Positions 40,924 through 48,736 of a stretch of 64,000 nucleotides of DNA are shown piece after piece; the stretch's first letter is position 1, and the number at the start of each line of letters is the position of its first letter. The notes beneath the pieces are model-generated. The model was given only the letters and a program-made list of their open reading frames with translations. It had not been told where the DNA came from and made no database searches. Made by a program: the position numbers and the translations under genes. The DNA is from JAVVHH01 sp965199585 (GTDB lineage Bacteria > Pseudomonadota > Alphaproteobacteria > Acetobacterales > Acetobacteraceae), in assembly GCA_965199585.1 (NCBI GenBank), contig CBDASI010000002.1, positions 2,108,001 to 2,172,000 on the forward strand, read 5' to 3'.

Positions 40924-41955
40924 ATGCAATCCCGCCGACCCGAATTCGATGACTCGCACGCGATGATGTCCGCATCGGAAGGCGTCGACGCGAACGGCAT
41001 CGGCGCGTCCCGCGTGGGCGCCGAACTGCGCGCCGCCCGGCTCCGCCTCGGCTGGACGCTCGAGGAGGTCGCCAACGGCCTGCGCATCCGCTTGCCCTTC
41101 CTCGAGGCGATCGAGGAGGGCCGCATCGGTGACCTGCCCGGCTCCGCCTATGCCGTCGGCTTCGTGCGGACCTACGCCAATTCGCTCGGCCTCGACCCGG
41201 AGGAGATCGCCCGCCGCTTCCGCGCCGAGGGTCACGAGGTCAACCGCAAGACCGAGCTCGCCTTCCCGGCCCCCGTCCCCGAGCGCGGCGTGCCGGCCGG
41301 CGCGGTGGTCCTGCTCGGGCTAATCCTGGCGATCGGCGCCTACGCGGCCTGGTACAAGTTCTCGCCGGTCCGGCATGACGAGCCCACCATCGCCGCGGTG
41401 CCGGAGCGGCTCGCGCCCTTGGCCGAGCGCGTCGCCCCGAGTCAGGTAACCCCGAGTCAGGTAACCCCGAGCCACGTCTCGCCGCAGGTCGCCTCCATCC
41501 TGCCGCCCGTCACGCCATCCACCGCCAACGGCTCCACCCCCATCGTCGCCCTGCCGCCCGCGCCGCCGCCGATCACGGCGATCCCGGTGCCGGTCCCCGT
41601 CCCCGTCACGCTGACGCCGACCGCCCCGAGCCCCCCGGCCGCCAATTCGCCCGCACCCGACGGCGGCCGCGTCCAGTTGAAGTTCAAGGCCGACTCCTAC
41701 GTGCAGGTGCGCGAGAAGGGCGGCCCGGTGCTGCTCAACCGCGTCATGCGCGCCGGCGAGGCCTGGCCGGTCCCCAAGCAGGCCAACCTGGTCATGACCA
41801 CCGGCAATGCCGGTGGCACCGACATCGTCGTCGACGGCATTGCCGCCGCCTCGCTCGGTGCCAGCGGCGCCGTCCGCCGCGACGTCTCGCTCGAGCCCGA
41901 CGCCGTCAAGCTGCCGCCAGGGGTCAAGTTGCCGGCGCAACCGCGTCAGCAGTAG
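40924..41955 (+). CDS. RodZ-like helix-turn-helix membrane protein (DUF4115)
   Basis: RodZ-type proteins link the MreB cytoskeleton to the cell-wall elongation machinery. The 343-residue product has an N-terminal HTH_25 domain (about 34-100: GAELRAARLRLGWTLEEVANGLRIRLPFLEAIEEG), one membrane helix (about 121-140: AGAVVLLGLILAIGAYAAW), a long Pro/Ala-rich periplasmic linker with a tandem repeat (PSQVTPSQVTPSHV), and a C-terminal DUF4115 domain (about 247-330: VQLKFKADSYVQVREKGG). The order with ispG is common. The start may also be an ATG at 40963 or 40966. Confidence 0.9.
   Translation: MQSRRPEFDDSHAMMSASEGVDANGIGASRVGAELRAARLRLGWTLEEVANGLRIRLPFLEAIEEGRIGDLPGSAYAVGFVRTYANSLGLDPEEIARRFRAEGHEVNRKTELAFPAPVPERGVPAGAVVLLGLILAIGAYAAWYKFSPVRHDEPTIAAVPERLAPLAERVAPSQVTPSQVTPSHVSPQVASILPPVTPSTANGSTPIVALPPAPPPITAIPVPVPVPVTLTPTAPSPPAANSPAPDGGRVQLKFKADSYVQVREKGGPVLLNRVMRAGEAWPVPKQANLVMTTGNAGGTDIVVDGIAAASLGASGAVRRDVSLEPDAVKLPPGVKLPAQPRQQ
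41436..41480 (+). repeat. 15-bp tandem repeat in the RodZ-like linker
   Basis: Two identical 15-base units (41436-41450, 41451-41465), each CCCGAGTCAGGTAAC, and a diverged third (41466-41480). They encode PSQVT-type peptides in the proline-rich linker and keep frame. Confidence 0.85.
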
Positions 41956-41999
41956 AAGCGGGCCGACACCGGTCTTATCTTGAGCCCGAGGAGTTCAGC

Positions 42000-43124
42000 A
42001 TGATGTATCGCGCCTACCAGCAGATCGAGCGTCGCAAGTCGCGGCAGATCCACGTCGGCTCCGTGCCGGTGGGCGGCGACGCGCCGATCACGGTGCAGAC
42101 CATGACCAACACGCTGACCACCGACGTCGCCGGCACGGTGGCGCAGATCCGCCTATCCGAGGAGGCAGGCGTCGACATCGTCCGCGTCTCCTGCCCGGAC
42201 CAGGAGAGCGCCTTCGCCCTCAAGCAGATCGTGCCTCAGGTCAAGGTGCCGATCGTCGCCGACATCCATTTCCACTACAAACGCGCCATCGAGGCCGCGC
42301 AGAGCGGTGCCGCGTGCCTGCGTATCAACCCGGGCAACATCGGCAGCGCCGACCGCGTCCGCGAGGTCGTCCAGGCCGCCCGAGACCATGGCTGCTCCAT
42401 GCGCATTGGCGTTAACGCCGGCTCGCTCGACCGGCATCTGCTCGAGAAATACGGCGAGCCGAACCCCGAGGCCCTGGTCGAGAGCGCCCTCGAGCACGCC
42501 AAGATCCTGCAGGATCACGACTTCCACGAGTTCAAGATCAGCGTGAAGGCGTCCGACGTGTTCATGGCCGTCGCCGCCTACCAGCAGCTCGCCGAACAAT
42601 GTGACCACCCGCTGCACATCGGCATCACCGAGGCCGGCTCGAAGCGGGCAGGGACCGTCAAATCTTCCATCGGCCTAGGCAGCCTGCTCTGGGCCGGTAT
42701 CGGCGACACCCTGCGCGTCTCCCTGTCCGCGCAGCCGGAGGAGGAGGTCCTGGTCGGCTGGGACCTGCTCAAGTCCCTCGGCCTGCGCCACCGCGGCGTG
42801 AAGATCATCTCCTGCCCGTCCTGCGCCCGCCAGGGCTTCAACGTCATCGACACCGTCCAGAAGCTCGAGGACCGCCTCCAGCACATCAAGACGCCGCTGA
42901 CTCTCTCGATCATCGGCTGCGTCGTGAACGGCCCCGGTGAGGCGCTGATGACCGACCTCGGCGTCACCGGCGGCGGCAACGGCCGCCACATGGTCTACGC
43001 CGCTGGTAAGACCGACCACACCATGGACGGCACCGACATGATTGAGCACATCGTCGAGCTGGTCGAGCGCAAGGCCGAGGCCCTCGCCGCCGAAGCCCCG
43101 CCCGTAGCCGTAGCAGCCGAGTAA
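42000..43124 (+). CDS. ispG: 4-hydroxy-3-methylbut-2-enyl diphosphate synthase
   Basis: Iron-sulfur enzyme of the MEP isoprenoid pathway. The 374-residue product has the barrel signature VPIVADIHFHYKRAIEAAQSGAACLRINPGNIG and the iron-sulfur cysteines in SCPSCARQGFNV and GCVVNGPGEA. It is the short form without the plant/Chlamydia insert. Two adjacent ATGs (42000, 42003) serve as possible starts. It follows the RodZ-like gene by 44 bases and precedes hisS, with a palindromic repeat in between. Confidence 0.96.
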   Translation: MMYRAYQQIERRKSRQIHVGSVPVGGDAPITVQTMTNTLTTDVAGTVAQIRLSEEAGVDIVRVSCPDQESAFALKQIVPQVKVPIVADIHFHYKRAIEAAQSGAACLRINPGNIGSADRVREVVQAARDHGCSMRIGVNAGSLDRHLLEKYGEPNPEALVESALEHAKILQDHDFHEFKISVKASDVFMAVAAYQQLAEQCDHPLHIGITEAGSKRAGTVKSSIGLGSLLWAGIGDTLRVSLSAQPEEEVLVGWDLLKSLGLRHRGVKIISCPSCARQGFNVIDTVQKLEDRLQHIKTPLTLSIIGCVVNGPGEALMTDLGVTGGGNGRHMVYAAGKTDHTMDGTDMIEHIVELVERKAEALAAEAPPVAVAAE

Positions 43125-43132
43125 AACTCGCC

Positions 43133-43156
43133 CGTAGGGTGGGCTTCAGCCCACCA
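43133..43156 (+). repeat. 24-bp palindromic repeat, copy 2
   Basis: Identical to copies 1 and 3. It lies in the 45-base ispG-hisS gap and ends one base before the AAGGA ribosome-binding region of hisS (TTG start at 43170), so the hairpin would form immediately 5' of the hisS initiation site. Confidence 0.9.
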
Positions 43157-43169
43157 GAAGGAACCCCGT

Positions 43170-44456
43170 TTGCCAGAAGCACTACAACCCGTCCGCGGCA
43201 CGCGCGACCTGATCGGCGACGATCAACGCCGCCACACTCACGTCATCGACACCGCCCGCCGCATCGCCGCCCTCTACGGCCTCGAGGAATGGGCCACCCC
43301 CATCTTCGAGGAGACCCGCGTCTTCGCCCGCACACTGGGCGACACGTCCGACGTCGTCACCAAGGAGATGTACACCTTCCAGGACCGCGGCGGCGACAGC
43401 GTCACCCTGCGCCCGGAGAACACCGCCGGCATCTGCCGCGCCCTGCTGAGCAACGGCCTGACCCAGTCCCTGCCGCAGAAGGTGTTCTACGCCGGCCCCA
43501 TGTTCCGCTACGAGCGGCCGCAGAAAGGCCGCTACCGCCAGTTCCACCAGATCGGCGCCGAGCTCATCGGCGCCCCGGAGCCGCTCGCCGACGCCGAGAT
43601 CATCGCCCTGGGCTGGCACATCCTGCAGGCGCTCGGCATCGCCGACAGCGTCATGCTCGAGCTCAACACGCTCGGCGACGCCGCCAGCCGTGACGCCTAC
43701 CGCACCACGCTCGTCGAGTATTTCACCCGCCACAAGGCCCAGCTCTCCGCCGACAGCCTGACCCGGCTCGAGCACAACCCGCTCCGCATCCTCGACAGCA
43801 AGGATCCCGGCGACAAGGCCCTCGTGGCCGACGCCCCGACCATCTACGCCTCGCTGACGCCCGAGGCCGCGTCCTTCTATGACGGACTGAAAACGCATCT
43901 CGCCCAGTTCGGCGTGCCGTTCCGCGAGAACCCGCGGATCGTGCGCGGCCTGGACTACTACAGCCACACCGCCTTCGAATTCGTCACCGAACAGCTCGGC
44001 GCGCAAGGCACCGTCATGGCCGGTGGCCGCTACGACGGCTTGATGCAGCAGATGGGCGGTCCGGCAATCCCCGCCGTCGGTTGGGCCGCCGGCGTCGAGC
44101 GGCTTGCCATGCTGCTGGCTGCGCCGCCGAGCGTCCCGGCGCCCGTTGCGATCATCCCGGTCGGGGACGGTCAGATGGACGCGGCCATCGCGTTCCTCCA
44201 AGGCTGTCGCCGCAGCGATATCAAGGCGGAGCTCGCCTACCGCGGCAACCTCAAGCGTCGGATGGAGCGGGCCAATCGCATCGGCGCGCGCCTCGCGCTC
44301 ATTCTCGGCGAGGCCGAGACGCAGCGTGGAGTCGCTCAGCTCAAGGATTTGAGGACCGGGGAGCAGCGCGAGCTTTCCTTCCAGGACGTCATTCCGGCAC
44401 TGGTCGAACCTCCAGCAGCATTGACGTTGACCACCGTCGTGGATGACCCGGTGTGA
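43170..44456 (+). CDS. hisS: histidine-tRNA ligase
   Basis: Charges tRNA-His. The 428-residue product starts with TTG (MPEALQPVRGTRDLIGDD) and shows class II motif 2 (VFYAGPMFRYERPQKGRYRQFHQIGAELIG), the histidine A motif RGLDYYSHTAFEF and motif 3 MAGGRYDGL, plus a C-terminal anticodon-binding domain. Length is standard. A hairpin-forming repeat lies directly in its 5' region. The stop overlaps the GTG start of prfA by 4 bases. Confidence 0.96.
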   Translation: MPEALQPVRGTRDLIGDDQRRHTHVIDTARRIAALYGLEEWATPIFEETRVFARTLGDTSDVVTKEMYTFQDRGGDSVTLRPENTAGICRALLSNGLTQSLPQKVFYAGPMFRYERPQKGRYRQFHQIGAELIGAPEPLADAEIIALGWHILQALGIADSVMLELNTLGDAASRDAYRTTLVEYFTRHKAQLSADSLTRLEHNPLRILDSKDPGDKALVADAPTIYASLTPEAASFYDGLKTHLAQFGVPFRENPRIVRGLDYYSHTAFEFVTEQLGAQGTVMAGGRYDGLMQQMGGPAIPAVGWAAGVERLAMLLAAPPSVPAPVAIIPVGDGQMDAAIAFLQGCRRSDIKAELAYRGNLKRRMERANRIGARLALILGEAETQRGVAQLKDLRTGEQRELSFQDVIPALVEPPAALTLTTVVDDPV

Positions 44457-45514
44457 GCGCCACCCTCGACAACCGGCTCGACATGATCGTCGGCCGCGCC
44501 GCCGAACTGCGGGCCATGCTGAGCGAAGGCCTCGGCGGCGACGGCTTCTCCAAGGCCAGCAAGGAGCTCTCCGAGCTCGAACCGGTCGTCGAGCGCATCG
44601 GCGAACTGCGCGCCGCCGAGCGCGCCCAGGATGAGGCCGAGGCCATGATGGCCGACCCGGAGATGAAGGCGCTCGCCGAAGCCGAACTCTACGAACTCAA
44701 GGACCGCTTGCCGCAGCTGCGCCAGGAGATCCGCCTCGCGCTGCTGCCCAAGGACGAGGCCGACGCTCGCAGCGCCATCCTCGAAGTGCGCCCGGCCGCC
44801 GGCGGCGACGAGGCCGGCCTGTTCGCCGCCGAGCTGTTCCAGATGTATCAGAAATACGCCGTCACCAATGGCTGGCGCGTCGAGGTGCTCGACTATTCCG
44901 ACAACGAGCTGGGCGGTATCAAGGAAGCCGTCGCCGAGATCACCGGCCGTAACGTGTTCGCCCGCTTCAAATACGAGAGCGGCGTCCACCGCGTGCAGCG
45001 CGTTCCCGCCACCGAGAGCCAGGGCCGCATCCATACCTCCACCGTCACGGTCGCCGTCCTGCCGGAGGCCGAGGAGGTCGACGTCGACATCAACGAGAGC
45101 GACCTGCGCATCGACGTCTATCGCGCCTCCGGCGCCGGCGGTCAGCACGTCAATAAGACCGAGAGCGCCGTCCGTATTACCCACGTGCCCTCCGGCGTCG
45201 TCGTCGCGATGCAGGAGGAGCGCAGCCAGCACAAGAACCGCGCCAAGGCGATGAAGATCCTGCGCAGCCGCCTCTACGAAGTGCAGCGCTCCCGCGAAGC
45301 CGCAATCCGCGCCGCCGACCGCAAGGGCCAGGTCGGCACCGGCGACCGCAGCGAGCGCATCCGCACCTACAACTTCCCGCAAGGCCGCGTGTCGGACCAC
45401 CGCATCGGCCTGACCCTGCACAGCATCGACAAGGTGATGCAGGGCGACCTCGACGAGATCATCGACCGCCTGACCGCCGAGGACCAGGCGGCCCGGCTCG
45501 CGGCGCAGGAGTAG
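44453..45514 (+). CDS. prfA: peptide chain release factor 1
   Basis: Terminates translation at UAA and UAG. The 353-residue product has the recognition tripeptide PAT (VPATESQGRIHTST) and the catalytic GGQ in SGAGGQHVNKTESAVRI. Length is typical. It is a GTG start overlapping hisS, and prmC, the enzyme that methylates the GGQ glutamine, follows directly, the usual functional pair. Confidence 0.97.
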   Translation: MSATLDNRLDMIVGRAAELRAMLSEGLGGDGFSKASKELSELEPVVERIGELRAAERAQDEAEAMMADPEMKALAEAELYELKDRLPQLRQEIRLALLPKDEADARSAILEVRPAAGGDEAGLFAAELFQMYQKYAVTNGWRVEVLDYSDNELGGIKEAVAEITGRNVFARFKYESGVHRVQRVPATESQGRIHTSTVTVAVLPEAEEVDVDINESDLRIDVYRASGAGGQHVNKTESAVRITHVPSGVVVAMQEERSQHKNRAKAMKILRSRLYEVQRSREAAIRAADRKGQVGTGDRSERIRTYNFPQGRVSDHRIGLTLHSIDKVMQGDLDEIIDRLTAEDQAARLAAQE

Positions 45515-45520
45515 CCCGCG

Positions 45521-46348
45521 CTCACCGTCCGCGACGCGCTGACCGAGGCCGCCGCCCGCCTCTCGGCCGCCGGCATCGACGGCGCGCGATACGAGGCGCG
45601 CCTGCTGCTCGAGGCGGCGTCTGGCCTCGACCGCGCCGCCCTGTTGCGCGACCCCGGCCACCCCTTCGACCCCGAGCCGTTCCGCCGCCTCGTCGCCCGC
45701 CGGACGACCCGGGAGCCCCTGGCCTACATCCTCGGCTGGCAGGAATTCTGGAGCCTGCGCATCGCCGTCTCGCCCGCGACGCTGATCCCGCGCGCCGATA
45801 GCGAGACCCTGATCGAGGCCGCCTTGGCCGCACGCCCGGCCGGCATCGCCCGCGTGCTCGACCTCGGCACCGGCACCGGATGCCTGCTGCTGGCGCTCCT
45901 GTCGGAACGACCGGCGGCCTGGGGCCTCGGCATCGACCGCAGCCCGGCCGCCGCGGCACTGGCGCGCGCCAACGCCGTCGCCCTCGGCCTAAACGACCGC
46001 TGCGCGATGGTCGCGGCCGACTGGGCGGCGCCCGTGGCGGGCCGGTTCGACCTGGTGCTGAGCAACCCGCCTTACATCGAGAGCGGGACGATCGCCGGGC
46101 TGATGCCGGAGGTCGCCCGCTTCGAGCCCGGCAGCGCGCTCGACGGCGGCGCCGACGGGCTCGACGCCTACCGCACCATCGTCGGCTCGTTGCACCGGCT
46201 GCTCGCGCCCGGCGGCCTCGCCGTCCTCGAGGTTGGCGCCGGGCAGCACGTCGCCCTGCGCGCGCTCGCCGAGGCGGCCGGCTTCGGCACCGTGGGCCTG
46301 CGGGCCGACCTGGCGGGCATCGTCCGCGCCGTATCCATCGAGCGCTGA
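45521..46348 (+). CDS. prmC: peptide chain release factor N5-glutamine methyltransferase, start unclear
   Basis: Methylates the GGQ glutamine of release factors. Motif I LDLGTGTGCLLLALLSE and the catalytic NPPY (LVLSNPPYIESG) are intact. The conserved N-terminal helices (LTVRDALTEAAARLSAAGIDGARYEARLLLEAA) begin near 45521, right after the prfA stop, but the frame there has no ATG, GTG or TTG: the codons are CTC (45521) and later CTG (45539). The first canonical start is TTG at 45644, which removes about 41 conserved residues. A non-canonical start is likely, because AGGAG lies over the prfA stop; a base change or sequence error is an alternative. Confidence 0.88.
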   Translation, partial: LTVRDALTEAAARLSAAGIDGARYEARLLLEAASGLDRAALLRDPGHPFDPEPFRRLVARRTTREPLAYILGWQEFWSLRIAVSPATLIPRADSETLIEAALAARPAGIARVLDLGTGTGCLLLALLSERPAAWGLGIDRSPAAAALARANAVALGLNDRCAMVAADWAAPVAGRFDLVLSNPPYIESGTIAGLMPEVARFEPGSALDGGADGLDAYRTIVGSLHRLLAPGGLAVLEVGAGQHVALRALAEAAGFGTVGLRADLAGIVRAVSIER

Positions 46349-46517
46349 GGCTTGTGACGACCGGGGCGATGCGTTACTGACCATCCACGGCCACGAGAGG
46401 CCGAGAGGTCCGTGAGGCGGTCAGACGATCGGCGCCGATGGACCACCCACCGCCGCAGCTTCGAGCGCGCCGCTTGCCGGGCGCATCCGCCGGGCGGCTA
46501 CTGATAGGATCATCCTT

Positions 46518-47039
46518 GTGGCAATGAATATGAAGCGGGTGCGGGGCCGCAACCATCGTGGCGGCAGCGGCGGGGGAGGCGGCGGCGGCGGCGGACCGAT
46601 CCGGCACCAGAGCGGCAACGTTCCGCTCAACCGCAACCATGTGTTCGACAGCATCGGCCCCGATCTGCGGGTGCGCGGCACGTCGCAGCAATTGTTCGAG
46701 AAATATCTGCAGCTTGGCCGCGACGCCACCAGCAGCGGCGACCGCGTCATGGCGGAGAGCTACTTCCAGCATGCCGAGCATTACTTCCGCATCCTGAACG
46801 CCATGAACCTCGCCGCGGCGTCGCAGCCAGGCGCGCAGCAGGGTGGCCAGCAGAACCAAGGCCAGCAGAATCAGAATCAGCAGGGCCAATACGGGCAGCA
46901 GAACCAAGGCTACAGCCGCCGCAACGACTCCAACTCCGACGCGCCCGATGAGCAGGACGATGAGCCGGCCGGGATCGGCGACCAGCCGGAGTCCCGCGAG
47001 CGCGACATCCCGATCGCCGGCGCCCCACCCGACGCTTGA
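46518..47039 (+). CDS. DUF4167 domain-containing protein
   Basis: Protein of unknown function, typical of alphaproteobacteria downstream of prmC. The 173-residue product has a basic N-terminus with a poly-glycine run (KRVRGRNHRGG then nine glycines), a conserved DUF4167 core (PIRHQSGNVPLNRNHVFDSIGPDLRVRGTSQQLFEKYLQLGRDATSSGDRVMAESYFQHAEHYFRILN), then a Gln/Asn/Gly-rich tract and an acidic end. The GTG at 46518 is the chosen start; ATGs at 46524 and 46530 are alternatives. The RGG-like N-terminus suggests RNA binding, an inference. Confidence 0.85.
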   Translation: MAMNMKRVRGRNHRGGSGGGGGGGGGPIRHQSGNVPLNRNHVFDSIGPDLRVRGTSQQLFEKYLQLGRDATSSGDRVMAESYFQHAEHYFRILNAMNLAAASQPGAQQGGQQNQGQQNQNQQGQYGQQNQGYSRRNDSNSDAPDEQDDEPAGIGDQPESRERDIPIAGAPPDA

Positions 47040-47055
47040 ATACCCCGACGCCTGA

Positions 47056-47832
47056 TTACAGCGCGACGCTCGGCAGGGCTTGGAAGCTCGGCCGGGCGAA
47101 GTAGTAGCCCTGAATGAGATAGACGCCGAGGTCGCGCAACGCCTCGACCTCGGCCTCCGTCTCGGCCCCTTCAGCCACCACCTTGATGCCGAGATCGGTG
47201 GCCATGCGGACCAGGTTGCCGATGATGCTGCGCCGCCGCGTATCGACGTCGAGCCCGCGCACCACTTCCATGTCGATCTTGATGGTGTCCGGCTGGAAGC
47301 GCGCGAGCAGGCTCAGCCCGGAGAACCCGGCCCCGAAATCGTCGATCGCAATGCGCAGATTGTTGCGCCGGTAGACGTTGAAGATCTGTTCCAGCAGCGG
47401 CACGTCGACGATTTGTTCGTTCTCGGTCAGCTCGAGGATGATCCGCTCGTTGGCCACGCCGCAGCGCCGCGCTGCCGCCAGCGTCGCCCGAACGCAATTC
47501 TCCGGCCGATACATCGCACCGGGGATGAAGTTGATCGACAGGCTGGCGCCGGTCTCGATCAGGCCCAGGCTGGACGCCAGTTCGATCGCCTTGACCCGGC
47601 ATGACTGGTCGAACGCATACCGGTTCAACGGCGTGACCTGCTCCAGCACGCTGAAGGCCGATTGGTTGGATGGCCCCCGGACTAGCGCCTCATAGGCGTA
47701 GATCCGCCGTTGCCGGATGTCGACGATGGGTTGGAACGCCATAGAGAACTCGAAGGGCGCCGCGATCCCGTCGGCACAGTCGCCGCAGGACCGCTTCCTG
47801 GTGATCGTACGTGTATCCGAGAGTACCGTCAT
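47056..47832 (-). CDS. EAL domain cyclic-di-GMP phosphodiesterase
   Basis: Likely hydrolyses cyclic di-GMP. The 258-residue product is a single EAL domain with the catalytic set intact: EAL in YAYEALVRG, the asparagine in INFIPGAMY, LELTENEQI, DDFG in IDDFGAGFSGLSLL, KIDMEVVR, VAEGAETEAEV and QGYYFARP. Upstream of the domain is a CGDC pair (residues about 16-19), seen in a set of short EAL proteins and possibly metal- or redox-linked. No GGDEF partner lies nearby. Confidence 0.92.
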   Translation of the reverse strand: MTVLSDTRTITRKRSCGDCADGIAAPFEFSMAFQPIVDIRQRRIYAYEALVRGPSNQSAFSVLEQVTPLNRYAFDQSCRVKAIELASSLGLIETGASLSINFIPGAMYRPENCVRATLAAARRCGVANERIILELTENEQIVDVPLLEQIFNVYRRNNLRIAIDDFGAGFSGLSLLARFQPDTIKIDMEVVRGLDVDTRRRSIIGNLVRMATDLGIKVVAEGAETEAEVEALRDLGVYLIQGYYFARPSFQALPSVAL

Positions 47833-47866
47833 TCCGGCAGTATCGCCGCGAAATACTAACGAGACG

Positions 47867-48664
47867 TCAACGCTGGCGCAGCGCCGCCGCCAGCCTGCCC
47901 GCCTCGGGTTCCCCGATGAGCCCCCGGCGCAGGAACAGGTCGATCAGCACCAGGTTGACGTTGAACTTGAAGTCGTCCGTCGCGCGCACGCAGTCCAGCA
48001 CGCGCGCCAGCGGCCACAGCTCGAACGCCTCCACCTCCCCATCCGACGGCACCGGCTCGAACCCCGCCGGCAACTCGAGATCGTAGCAGAACAGCGTGTC
48101 GCGCCGCAGCCCCTCGTCCCGCGCCATCGCGTACTCGACCCGTCCCACCGCGCGCGCGGTCGCCGCCAGCGCCGCCGGCAGCCCGGCCTCCTCGCCCGCC
48201 TCCTTGATCACGGTCGCCGCCACCGTGTCGCCCGCCGCCACCCCGCCCGCGACGAGATGATCCAGCTTGCCGGGATCCAGCGGCTTGTCGCGCGACCGCC
48301 GCGCCACCCACAGCCGGTCGCCGACCAGCCCGTTGACGTGCACGCCCACCGCCCCGATGCCGAATTTCGGCAGCGCCCCGCGGTCGATGCGCGCCAGCGA
48401 CGGCCCCTCCGCCTCCGCCCGCACGTCGAACGCCTCACCCCGCCACCGGAACAGCCCGGCCCCCGCCATCGCCCGCGTCACTGCCTCGATCTGCTCCGGC
48501 CGCAGCGTCAGCCCGTCCGCGTCCAGCCGCGCCCCCTGCGCCGCCGCTGCCGCCGCCAGCGCCGGCATGATCCAGCCGACCGCCTGGCCCGCCACCCAAA
48601 CGCGCCGCCTTTCCCCCGGCAGCACGGCGTTGTTGCAGGCGCGGATGTGGCGGATGAGTTCCAT
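47867..48664 (-). CDS. Nudix hydrolase, DUF4743 / thiamine-pyrophosphokinase-like type
   Basis: Nudix-fold hydrolase with an N-terminal DUF4743-like region. The 265-residue product begins MELIRHIRACNNAVLPGERR and has the Nudix box in the form GVAAGDTVAATVIKEAGEEAGLP, where the usual REUxEE is KEAGEE; the catalytic glutamates remain. Related eukaryotic proteins are fused to thiamine pyrophosphokinase. A GTG at 48673 is an alternative start. It is divergent from the ABC exporter gene. Confidence 0.82.
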   Translation of the reverse strand: MELIRHIRACNNAVLPGERRRVWVAGQAVGWIMPALAAAAAAQGARLDADGLTLRPEQIEAVTRAMAGAGLFRWRGEAFDVRAEAEGPSLARIDRGALPKFGIGAVGVHVNGLVGDRLWVARRSRDKPLDPGKLDHLVAGGVAAGDTVAATVIKEAGEEAGLPAALAATARAVGRVEYAMARDEGLRRDTLFCYDLELPAGFEPVPSDGEVEAFELWPLARVLDCVRATDDFKFNVNLVLIDLFLRRGLIGEPEAGRLAAALRQR

Positions 48665-48736
48665 TCCGACCACTCTATACGCCGGATGCGCCGCAATGCC
48701 TTACCGTCGGCACTTTCCAGCGCCACATAGCGCCTT

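Noticed and set aside
44081..44446. Second frame at the 3' end of hisS as a separate gene
   Set aside because: It overlaps the C-terminal anticodon-binding domain of HisS, which has normal length and motifs, and its translation has no similarity to known proteins.
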